Positions 43,598 to 51,425 of a stretch of 64,000 bases of DNA are shown here, piece after piece. The stretch spans positions 3,731 to 67,730 of the forward strand of contig CALINC010000141.1 in NCBI GenBank assembly GCA_938045195.1. The letters are read 5' to 3'. The notes under the pieces were generated by a model that did no database searches, had not been told where the DNA came from, and was given only the letters and a program-made list of their open reading frames with translations. The position numbers and the translations under genes are program-made. How positions within the stretch are numbered: the stretch's first letter is position 1; each line of letters starts with the position of its first letter. The stretch is from an uncultured Treponema sp. (GTDB lineage: Bacteria > Spirochaetota > Spirochaetia > Treponematales > Treponemataceae).

Positions 43598-45400
43598 ATG
43601 AATAAAAAAATTACAGCCGATGAGCTTCGGACTAAATATCTTGAATTTTTTAAAAGCAAAAATCACACCGAAATTTCGGGGCGTTCTTTAATTCCTGAAA
43701 ACGACCCGACGGTTTTATTTACAACGGCGGGAATGCATCCGCTTGTTCCCTACTTAATGGGCGAACCGCATCCGGCAGGAACCAGACTTACCGACACGCA
43801 AAAATGTGTCCGAACCGGCGATATAGACTCCGTCGGCGATGACTCGCACTTAACCTTTTTTGAAATGCTCGGCAATTGGTCGCTCGGCGATTATTTTAAA
43901 AAAGAATCAATCGCATTCAGTTTTGAATTTTTAACAAATGAAAAATATCTCGGCATTCCCGTAGAAGCCCTTGCCGTTACCGTCTTTGAAGGCAATAGCG
44001 ACGCTCCGCGTGACGAAGAATCGGCTGCAATATGGCACGAACTTGGTATTCCAAAAGAAAAAATATTTTTTTTACCGAAAGAAGATAACTGGTGGGGACC
44101 TGCCGGAGAAACGGGTCCTTGCGGACCGGATACTGAGATTTTTATCGACACCGGAAAAGACGCTTGCGGAACAGATTGCAAACCCGGCTGTCATTGCGGA
44201 AAATTCGTTGAAATTTGGAACAATGTTTTTATGCAATACCATAAAAACAAAGACGGTTCATTTTCACCGCTTGCCCGCCGCTGTGTCGATACGGGAATGG
44301 GGGTCGAAAGAACCGTTGCTATGCTGCAAGGGAAAAAATCGGTATATGATACGGAAGTGTTTTCTCCCATAATAAACTCCATTGAAACCCTTGCCGGCAT
44401 TAAATACCACGACAATGAAAAAAACGATGTTTCAATCAGAATCATTGCAGACCATATCAGAACCGCATGCTTTATTCTTTGCGACCCGAAAGCCGTTGTA
44501 CCGTCCAATATCGGGGCAGGATATGTATTGCGGCGTATCATTCGCCGAGCTGTTCGCCATGGGAAAAAACTCGGCATAGACGGCAACTTTTTATCGGTTC
44601 CCGCTTCCGTCGTTATCGAGCAGAATAAGGGCTTTTACACGGAACTTAAAGAAAAAGAAGCTTTTATTTTAAGCGAACTTAAAGCCGAAGAAGATAAATT
44701 CCTTGAAACCCTAAAAAAAGGAGAAGCCGAATTTGAAAAACTGCTTCCTAATTTGCTTAAAAATCCTAAAAAAATTATTCCCGGCAGAATGGCGTTTAAG
44801 CTCTACGACACTTTCGGCTTTCCCATTGAACTTACGGAAGAGCTTGCCGCAGAATCGGGGCTATCGGTAAATCGGGCAGAATTTGAAGAAGCCTTTAAGA
44901 AGCACCAAGAGCTTTCGCGGGCAGGGAGCGAGCAGATATTTAAGGGCGGTTTGGCAGACCATTCCGAACAGACGACGGCATACCACACGGCAACCCATTT
45001 GCTGCATAAAGCTCTGCGAATAGTCTTAGGCGACCATGTCCTGCAAAAAGGTTCTAACCTTACGGCAGAACGGCTCCGGTTTGACTTTTCTCACCCCGCA
45101 CCGATGACGGAAGCAGAAAAAAAAGAAGTTGAGAGGCTTGTAAATGAAGCTATCGCCGCCGATTTACCCGTAACTATGGAAGTTATGCCCCTAGAAGAAG
45201 CTAAAAAGTTAGGAGCTATGGCACTATTCGGCGAAAAATATGAAGATGTCGTAAAAGTTTACAAAATAGGGGACTTTTCGATGGAAGTATGCGGCGGCCC
45301 TCATGTTAAACGGACAGGCGGAATGGGAAAATTTGTCATTCAAAAAGAGCAGTCGTCTTCAGCCGGAATTAGAAGAATTCGGGCAGTGTTACAAAAATAA
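43598..45400 (+). CDS. alaS: alanyl-tRNA synthetase, short form without C-Ala domain
   Basis: About 600 residues, against ~870 in most bacteria. The class II catalytic domain (VLFTTAGMHPLVPYL; EIWNNVFMQY; DTGMGVERTVAML) and the editing domain (TATHLLHKALRIVLGDHV with the HxxxH zinc ligands, and EVCGGPHVKRTGG) are present. The oligomerising C-Ala domain is absent. The frame ends cleanly at RRIRAVLQK, so this is the natural short form known from treponemes and not a truncation. ATG 43598 is preferred over ATG 43589 because the latter lies in the -10 box. Confidence 0.93.
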   Translation: MNKKITADELRTKYLEFFKSKNHTEISGRSLIPENDPTVLFTTAGMHPLVPYLMGEPHPAGTRLTDTQKCVRTGDIDSVGDDSHLTFFEMLGNWSLGDYFKKESIAFSFEFLTNEKYLGIPVEALAVTVFEGNSDAPRDEESAAIWHELGIPKEKIFFLPKEDNWWGPAGETGPCGPDTEIFIDTGKDACGTDCKPGCHCGKFVEIWNNVFMQYHKNKDGSFSPLARRCVDTGMGVERTVAMLQGKKSVYDTEVFSPIINSIETLAGIKYHDNEKNDVSIRIIADHIRTACFILCDPKAVVPSNIGAGYVLRRIIRRAVRHGKKLGIDGNFLSVPASVVIEQNKGFYTELKEKEAFILSELKAEEDKFLETLKKGEAEFEKLLPNLLKNPKKIIPGRMAFKLYDTFGFPIELTEELAAESGLSVNRAEFEEAFKKHQELSRAGSEQIFKGGLADHSEQTTAYHTATHLLHKALRIVLGDHVLQKGSNLTAERLRFDFSHPAPMTEAEKKEVERLVNEAIAADLPVTMEVMPLEEAKKLGAMALFGEKYEDVVKVYKIGDFSMEVCGGPHVKRTGGMGKFVIQKEQSSSAGIRRIRAVLQK

Positions 45401-45476
45401 ACATAAAACCGTAACCTGCAACATTTTAAGGTGTTATTAGTAGAAGAAGTTATATATACTATTGAGAGGATAATAA

Positions 45477-46553
45477 ATGAAAAAAATAATATCGCTCGTA
45501 TTTTTGTTTTGTTTTGCCGTTAGTTTTGCTTTTGCACAAAGCGATTTACAGGCTATTGCACAGGTTAATGTTATAAGAAAAGAACCTATTACGCTTGGTC
45601 AGCTTAAAAAAATTGTCAATGAAATTGAGCAATATACAAACAGGCAGTTTAATGTTAATGAGCGGAAAGAGCTTTTGGACAGACTTGCCGGGCAGCGTCT
45701 TCTTATGCAGCTTGCAGAAAAAGACGGCATAAAGGTTTTGGATTCGGAGATTAATGAACAATTCAATCTTAAATTATCTCAATCGGTAGGTTATCAAATA
45801 ACGGAAGCCGAATATGCAAAAATGATTAAAAAAGAAAAAAATCAGTCTTTGGATGAATTTTTAAAAGCGTCTATGGGAATATCTGTTGCCGAAGCAAAAA
45901 AAATGAGTAAAGAAGAAATTTTACTGCAAAAATATGTCGAACTCAAAAAAGGCAGCTATATTGCTTCGGCTTCCGTACCGACGGATGGTGCAATACGCAA
46001 CCAATATGAAATGAATAAAGACAAATTTTTCAGACCGGATATGATGAAACTGCTTGTTGTCGGTGTGCAAAAAAAAGGTAATGACAGTGCGGAAATTGAA
46101 AAAATAAGTAAACTTAACGATAAAGCCAAAAAAGGCAGTAAAAATTTTGCCGACATTCAAAAAAATGCGGAAAAAGACGGTTATATTGCCGAAGTACGGT
46201 ATGCTATAAAAAGTTCTACCGGTGCTCAAATGCTCGGAATTCAGCCTGAAGCACTTATGCAAATGTTTCAAAACAGCGTTAATTTCGTCTCTGATATTAC
46301 GGATATGCCGGATAATAGACAATTTTATGTTATAGTCGAAAAATATGACGCAAAAATCTTAGCTTTGAGCGATGTTCTTGATCCTTCTCAGCCGGTAACT
46401 GTTTATGAACAGATAAAGCTGCTGCTTGGACAGCAGCTTAGAATGTTGGCATATCAACAAGCTATGGAAATAGTTATTGAAGAAAATAAAACCGCTGAAA
46501 ACATCGTTCTTTTAAAAAGTGCTTCCGAATTGGATAAACTGCTTTCGTGGTAA
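45477..46553 (+). CDS. exported SurA-like periplasmic chaperone
   Basis: Encodes 358 residues with a signal peptide (MKKIISLVFLFCFAVSFAFA). A SurA N-terminal-type helical domain follows (LAQVNVIRKEPITLGQLKK-like start; LLDRLAGQRLLMQLAEKDGI; EINEQFNLKLSQSVGYQITE). The following segment (NQYEMNKDKFFRPDMMKLLV) sits where a parvulin domain would start, but no clear PPIase motif is present. It probably assists folding of envelope proteins. GAGAGGA ribosome-binding site; nusB follows after 9 nt. Confidence 0.75.
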   Translation: MKKIISLVFLFCFAVSFAFAQSDLQAIAQVNVIRKEPITLGQLKKIVNEIEQYTNRQFNVNERKELLDRLAGQRLLMQLAEKDGIKVLDSEINEQFNLKLSQSVGYQITEAEYAKMIKKEKNQSLDEFLKASMGISVAEAKKMSKEEILLQKYVELKKGSYIASASVPTDGAIRNQYEMNKDKFFRPDMMKLLVVGVQKKGNDSAEIEKISKLNDKAKKGSKNFADIQKNAEKDGYIAEVRYAIKSSTGAQMLGIQPEALMQMFQNSVNFVSDITDMPDNRQFYVIVEKYDAKILALSDVLDPSQPVTVYEQIKLLLGQQLRMLAYQQAMEIVIEENKTAENIVLLKSASELDKLLSW

Positions 46554-46562
46554 CTTTTGGTA

Positions 46563-46997
46563 ATGAATATAGGAAGGAGAAGAGGCCGCATTCTCGCGTT
46601 CCAAGCCTTGTGCGCTTGGGACATCGGCGGGAGCTGTCTTGATGATTTAGTAACATTTCCTTGGCAAGCTGAACAAAAAAGCGGGAATACCGATGCGGGC
46701 AATGCCGATAAAGAAAATGCTTTTTTGTTTTCCAAGATGATGGTATTGGGTACTATAGAAAATATTGAAGAGATAGACAAATGTATTCAAGATAATCTCA
46801 AAAATTGGGTGCTTGAACGTGTAAATTCTGTAGATAAAGCAATTTTGAGGCTAAGTGCCTATTCTCTCCTTTACCAAAAAGATATTCCCTCAGCAGTGGT
46901 AATTGACGAAGCAATCAACCTTGCCAAAGATTTCGGTACGGATGATTCTTATAAATTTGTAAATGCGGTACTTGACAGTATTAAGAAGACCGCTTAA
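46563..46997 (+). CDS. nusB: transcription antitermination factor NusB
   Basis: A 144-residue all-helical protein. RRRGRILAFQALCAWDIGG at the start and the C-terminal SVDKAILRLSAYSLLYQKDI, PSAVVIDEAINLAKDFGTDD and KFVNAVLDSI are hallmark NusB blocks. It joins NusE/S10 in rRNA antitermination. There is no Shine-Dalgarno sequence; translation may couple to the upstream gene, whose stop lies 9 nt before. Confidence 0.92.
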   Translation: MNIGRRRGRILAFQALCAWDIGGSCLDDLVTFPWQAEQKSGNTDAGNADKENAFLFSKMMVLGTIENIEEIDKCIQDNLKNWVLERVNSVDKAILRLSAYSLLYQKDIPSAVVIDEAINLAKDFGTDDSYKFVNAVLDSIKKTA

Positions 46998-47008
46998 ACT
47001 ATCTATTG

Positions 47009-48682
47009 ATGAAACATATTAGCCGAATTTGTTCAATTTTAATCTCTCTTAGCATTCTTTTATTTTTTTTAAATATTACTGCGTGTTCAAAAAAAACAAA
47101 CGAACAAGTTTTTACCGAAAAATTACAGACTATAGATTCTTATATCGTGCAAGGCAGACCGTCAACTGCGTTAAAAAATTTAACAAAATTGAAAAAAAAG
47201 GCAAAAACTTCTTCAAATTACTTGAGTATCGTAAAACGGCAATTAAAATTAAATGCCGTTATGGAAGCAATTATCACCCTTGAAGACGGCATAAAGACCT
47301 TGCCGCCGTCGCCTGAAATTCAAGCGGTACTTATTTCAATTCTTATAGATTCAGGCAAGGCTGAGGAAGCACTGCCTTATTGTACTGCTCTTGAAAATTC
47401 GGCTTATGCTTCGGTATGTGCAGAGGCGGCGATTAGGGCTGGGAAAGAACAGGAGCTGCCGGCGGGAGCCTTACAAGCGGCTTATAGAGCTACCGGCGAG
47501 CAGGTCTTTTTAAAAAACGAAGCTCTTTATGCAGCGGGGAAAGGCAAGCTGAAAGCAGCTTCGTCATTACGTTCTTTAATTGATGCGGAAAAAATGCCCG
47601 ATGATCCATATTTTTGGAGCTGTCTATTTTATGATTTGGGACTTTTTGAGCCGGTATTTAATGATTTGTATTTTTCGCTTGTATATGCAGACAAAGCGGG
47701 CGGTAAAGGCAAAGAAGCGGACTTTGCGCGGCGGCATTTATTACTTGCAGCCGATGCAGCCTTTGCACAAGGCGATGCAGAACGCTCCCGATCATTTTGG
47801 CAGGCTGCCGTAGACCGCGGTGCAGGCAATATGCCGATTATTTTTTATAATCTCGCCTTAACCGCACCGGATGAAAGCGAAAGAACCGATTTGCTATTGG
47901 AATGTATTGATTCTTACCCCGTCTATTATCCTGTAATTGCCCGATATATCAGAGATTATATAACACTGCGGGAATCGGCAGATGTTGACGATATAACCCG
48001 TTATTTGGAAGACCGCGGTTTTTATTCTATGCAAATGGAAAAAACATATTTTACTTCACCTAAAATGACATATACGCCCGATGAACTCTTGGAAAGAGCG
48101 TTTGCAAAAGGTAATTTTGACATAAGATTTATTCTTGAAGATTTTAGATACCGAAAAATAAAAGATACAACACCTGCCTCGCGTCAAAGGGCAAATGCAG
48201 CCATGTGGAATATTATGGAAAAATACAGTTCGGATTCTGTAATAAGAGAATATGCGAAATGGTATTTTGCCGCTTCGAGAGATTTTGATGCGTGTTTTAG
48301 TATAGGCGATATAGGGAAGCGGGCGGAAGATTCCTTTTATAGAGGACTTTCCTATAGTATGAACGGAAACTTTGAAGAAGCTCTTTCTGAATTTGCTGCA
48401 GCAGCGTCAAATCCCGAAAATGCTTATGCCGCCGCAGCAAATTCTGCCTATATCTATTATTTACAGGGCAAACCTGATACCGCTATAGAAACTTTTTCGC
48501 TTGCCGCCTCAATGACCGGCGATAAAAAAAAGCAAAGCAGGCTGCATTATGAAGCGGCATTGATCCTTTCCGAACGCAAAGCCGTTGACAGGGCAATAAG
48601 CGTTTTGGGGTATGCACTGGAACTTAATCCGCAAAATTATCAAGCGGAAATTTTATTAAAACGGCTAAAAGCGGCAAAGTAA
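47009..48682 (+). CDS. TPR-rich lipoprotein
   Basis: Encodes 557 residues. The signal peptide ends in a spirochaetal lipobox (FFLNITAC). The mature protein is helical with recurrent TPR-like units (RGLSYSMNGNFEEALSEFAA; NSAYIYYLQGKPDTAIETFS; RKAVDRAISVLGYALELNPQ). It probably serves as a scaffold in the periplasm or on a membrane. The gene follows nusB after 11 nt and no ribosome-binding site is visible. Confidence 0.8.
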   Translation: MKHISRICSILISLSILLFFLNITACSKKTNEQVFTEKLQTIDSYIVQGRPSTALKNLTKLKKKAKTSSNYLSIVKRQLKLNAVMEAIITLEDGIKTLPPSPEIQAVLISILIDSGKAEEALPYCTALENSAYASVCAEAAIRAGKEQELPAGALQAAYRATGEQVFLKNEALYAAGKGKLKAASSLRSLIDAEKMPDDPYFWSCLFYDLGLFEPVFNDLYFSLVYADKAGGKGKEADFARRHLLLAADAAFAQGDAERSRSFWQAAVDRGAGNMPIIFYNLALTAPDESERTDLLLECIDSYPVYYPVIARYIRDYITLRESADVDDITRYLEDRGFYSMQMEKTYFTSPKMTYTPDELLERAFAKGNFDIRFILEDFRYRKIKDTTPASRQRANAAMWNIMEKYSSDSVIREYAKWYFAASRDFDACFSIGDIGKRAEDSFYRGLSYSMNGNFEEALSEFAAAASNPENAYAAAANSAYIYYLQGKPDTAIETFSLAASMTGDKKKQSRLHYEAALILSERKAVDRAISVLGYALELNPQNYQAEILLKRLKAAK

Positions 48683-48694
48683 CCCTGTTTCAAT

Positions 48695-49510
48695 TTATTC
48701 ATTTTTATTCCAAAGCCATGCCGAAGAATCACTTATGAGCTTTTTTAAAACCATAACATGGAGTTCTTGTTTTTGCGATTCGGTGTATTTTTTCCATGTT
48801 TGCGGGGTGTAATGTTTTTCAATTAGAGCAATTACGGCTTGTTTGGTTTCCAATATCTCAGCATCCGTCATTTTGCTGTAATTTTTTAATATACTTAAAA
48901 GAAAATATGCCGATAATACTTTAACCAGATAATTTTCGGCTTTATCTTTTAAATTTTTAAATGCTTCGGCACTCTTATATAAATCTTTCGTCATGTGTAA
49001 ACCGAGTGCATGATAAAACAACATCCATTCGGCATTTTCCTGTGAATGAAACCGTGAAGAAAATTCCGCTAAATCGGTATAATTTTCTGACAGCATTTTT
49101 GCAGCCGCAAATTTAGGAGCAAGTTTGTTAAGATATTCAATTTTATTATTTTTTAATGTTAACTCAAGTTTTGTCATAGAAGAGAAATCTCCTAATAAAA
49201 GCAAAGAATCCGCTAAGAGGCTTACATTTTTAAATTTAAATTCTTTTTTATCTAGAATTTTGTCTTCGAGATACATTGCCAGAGCCGTCCAATCTTCAGT
49301 TTCGATTGCTTCAATAAGTTTCCGGTTTTTAAAAAAAATCGTATCAACAACCAGCAGCATAATTAAAAACAGCGGACCGAAAAACCAATTTGAATACCAA
49401 AATTCACGCATAAATGTTCCATTTGCATAGAATAACGGCAAAAAGAAAATAGTAAATAATAACGAAAATAAGACGATATTAAATATAATGAATAGTGCTT
49501 TTAATTTCAT
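48695..49510 (-). CDS. membrane protein with helical C-terminal domain, unknown function
   Basis: Encodes 271 residues. Two hydrophobic segments (residues ~4-28 and ~40-60) are followed by a ~200-residue helical, TPR-like soluble region (YLEDKILDKKEFKFKNVSLL; LGLHMTKDLYKSAEAFKNLK). AGGAG site upstream of ATG. It diverges from the HD-GYP gene and converges with the TPR lipoprotein gene. No family recognised. Confidence 0.7.
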   Translation of the reverse strand: MKLKALFIIFNIVLFSLLFTIFFLPLFYANGTFMREFWYSNWFFGPLFLIMLLVVDTIFFKNRKLIEAIETEDWTALAMYLEDKILDKKEFKFKNVSLLADSLLLLGDFSSMTKLELTLKNNKIEYLNKLAPKFAAAKMLSENYTDLAEFSSRFHSQENAEWMLFYHALGLHMTKDLYKSAEAFKNLKDKAENYLVKVLSAYFLLSILKNYSKMTDAEILETKQAVIALIEKHYTPQTWKKYTESQKQELHVMVLKKLISDSSAWLWNKNE

Positions 49511-49561
49511 TGAAAATCTCCTATAATAGGAATTATGATTATACTACAGGAGCAAAAATAA

Positions 49562-50749
49562 GTGAATACCTATAATGCAAAAGAAACAAAAGATTTTTCT
49601 TTTTTTAGCAAAAATGTTTATTTGGATAAAAATTTTTTGCTGTTAATTCCGGAATGCCCGTTGACCGCCGATGTAAAAAAACTTCTTGAAGAATGGGATT
49701 TTAATTTTATATATTCTGAAAGCCAACCATCCGTCTTTATGCATTCAAAAGCCGCGACGGATAACATTTCGTCAGAAAAGGGCTTCGGCGAAATCTCTAA
49801 AGAAAAAGAAGCGGGCTTGGAAAAACAAAAAAAGCAAAATGAAATTATGGAAAAAATTGAACATTCTTTTTTGGATTTTTTAAAATTTATAGAAAAAACG
49901 TTTTCAAATTACAGTATGAAAAAAGTCCTTGACGGAAGAGTGGTGTCGGATAAAGTAAAAGAACTTTGCGATTTTGTAAAAGAAAATAAAAAACTGATTT
50001 TACGGCTTAATGCGGAAAAATATAATAATATGGACAATTACCTTGTAATGCATTCATTACGATCTACGATTTTTGCAATTATAATAGGTTTGCAGCTTAA
50101 AATGCCTGCTCATAAACTAATAGAACTGGGTACTGCATGTATGCTGCATGAAATCGGTATGCTCAGACTTCCGCCGCAATATTATATGTATAATACACCG
50201 TTAAATGAACAAGGAAAAAAGGCTTTATTAACGCATCCTTTTTTGTCATATAATATTTTAAAAGAGGCTTCATTTTCGCTTCCGATATGCTTAGGTTGTT
50301 TGGAACACCATGAACGTGAAAACGGCAACGGTTATCCTCAGGGGATTACAAAAGAAAGAATCTCCATGTATGGGAAAATAATTGCGGTGGCATGTTCGTA
50401 TGAAGCCGCAACGGGTTCCAGACCGTATAAAGAAGCAAGTAATGCTTCTGAAGGGCTTTTGGATTTATTAAAAAATTCGGATAAGCAATATGACGAAACC
50501 GTATTAAGAGCTCTTTTGTTTTCGCTTTCATTTTATCCTGTTGGGATTTATGTTCACCTTTCAGATGGAAAAATCGGACAGGTAATCGACGTAAATCCGG
50601 ATGATCCGCGTTTTCCGATTGTTCAAATTTACGGCGAAACAACGTCTACAGGCGAATCTAAAATTATAGGAACGGCAGAAGGCGGCATTCATATAAAACG
50701 ACCATTAACAAAAGAGGATATTAGCATATTAAAACTAAATAAAAAGTAA
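49562..50749 (+). CDS. HD-GYP-related protein with degenerate metal site
   Basis: Encodes 395 residues from GTG 49562 (AGGAG 9 nt upstream). The HD-GYP domain spans about 160-310. The motif HDIGK is altered to HEIGM (ACMLHEIGMLRLPPQ), while HHE and GYP remain (LEHHERENGNGYPQG). The later Asp of VADxxDAL is replaced (VACSYEAATGSRPYKEA). Active HD-GYP enzymes hydrolyse cyclic di-GMP; the changes suggest this one binds c-di-GMP or a partner without catalysis. The N-terminal half is charged helix with no recognised domain. Confidence 0.8.
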   Translation: MNTYNAKETKDFSFFSKNVYLDKNFLLLIPECPLTADVKKLLEEWDFNFIYSESQPSVFMHSKAATDNISSEKGFGEISKEKEAGLEKQKKQNEIMEKIEHSFLDFLKFIEKTFSNYSMKKVLDGRVVSDKVKELCDFVKENKKLILRLNAEKYNNMDNYLVMHSLRSTIFAIIIGLQLKMPAHKLIELGTACMLHEIGMLRLPPQYYMYNTPLNEQGKKALLTHPFLSYNILKEASFSLPICLGCLEHHERENGNGYPQGITKERISMYGKIIAVACSYEAATGSRPYKEASNASEGLLDLLKNSDKQYDETVLRALLFSLSFYPVGIYVHLSDGKIGQVIDVNPDDPRFPIVQIYGETTSTGESKIIGTAEGGIHIKRPLTKEDISILKLNKK

Positions 50750-50787
50750 GATATACAAAATATATGATCTTATAATTTAAAAAAGGC

Positions 50788-51227
50788 TTATCCAAATGCT
50801 TTTTTTATCGTATCGCTTAATGCGTCCGCTATATAGAGGTTTTTTGTGTCTATGTCAGAAAAAATCCGCTTCGGAAATTACAGGAGAAAACACCTTTGTA
50901 AAGCCCATACTTTGAGCTGTTTTTATGCGCGGCTTTGCACGTTTGACCGGTCTTACTTCTCCTGCAAAGCTAGCTTAACTCGCCTATATATGCCGTGTCT
51001 TTTTGAGCAGATATTCCGGTGCGTGCCGAATAAAGGGCTGGGCCTATTGCCAAATCGTCAGCGGGTTCCCTAAGCCTTATCCCCCCTGCAACATTTACAT
51101 AAATATCTTGATCGGAAAACTGTAAACCGATTCTTTTTTCTAAGACGGCAGCGATGCGGCTGACCCGTGCGGAATCTATTATGACAAATGCCGGATTTCT
51201 TTTTTGCCATAATAACCGATGGTAATT
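50788..51227 (-). pseudogene. radA: radA 3' fragment with frameshifts
   Basis: Read on the minus strand, the segment encodes the C-terminal third of RadA: SARVSRIAAVLEKRIGLQFS, DQDIYVNVAGGIRL, REPADDLAIGPALYSARTGI, GELS, then after a frame change FAGEVRPVKRAKPRIKTAQ and GFTKVFSPVISEADFF, then after a second change NLYIADALSDTIKKAFG. Frame breaks lie near 51200, 50970 and 50860. The 5' two thirds are missing, and the homology begins within about 3 nt of the copA stop codon. An intact radA is presumably elsewhere. This accounts for most of the 478-nt gap between copA and the HD-GYP gene. Confidence 0.85.
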
Positions 51228-51425
51228 CTATGCGACCTCGTAGCCTGCATCGGTAATTGCCTTTTTCAGTTCTTCAATAGAAACCGTTTCGGGATGATCA
51301 ATGGTTACCGATTTTGCTTCAAGATTTACTTTACCGCTGACGTGTGCAATTTTGGCAAGGGCTTCTTCTACCCGTGCGGCACAATGTCCGCAAGCCATTC
51401 CATTTACCGTTAATGTTGTTTTCAT
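51228..51425 (-). CDS. copZ: possible free CopZ-like copper chaperone from an internal start in copA
   Basis: Inside the copA frame, ATG 51425 is preceded by AGGAG at 51439-51435 (9-nt spacing). Translation from here gives a 65-residue CopZ-type protein (MKTTLTVNGMACGHCAARVE...). The site looks like a genuine ribosome-binding site in a linker of intergenic-like composition. So the locus may produce both the fusion and a free chaperone, or the fusion may result from loss of a copA stop codon. Confidence 0.55.
   Translation of the reverse strand: MKTTLTVNGMACGHCAARVEEALAKIAHVSGKVNLEAKSVTIDHPETVSIEELKKAITDAGYEVA

Noticed and set aside
43598..45400. alaS as a truncated pseudogene because it is ~270 residues shorter than usual
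   Set aside because: Catalytic and editing domains are intact and the protein ends cleanly; treponemal AlaRS is known to lack the C-Ala domain.
50346..50642. Minus-strand open frame inside the HD-GYP gene
   Set aside because: Antisense shadow of a gene with clear domain motifs; no recognisable protein features.
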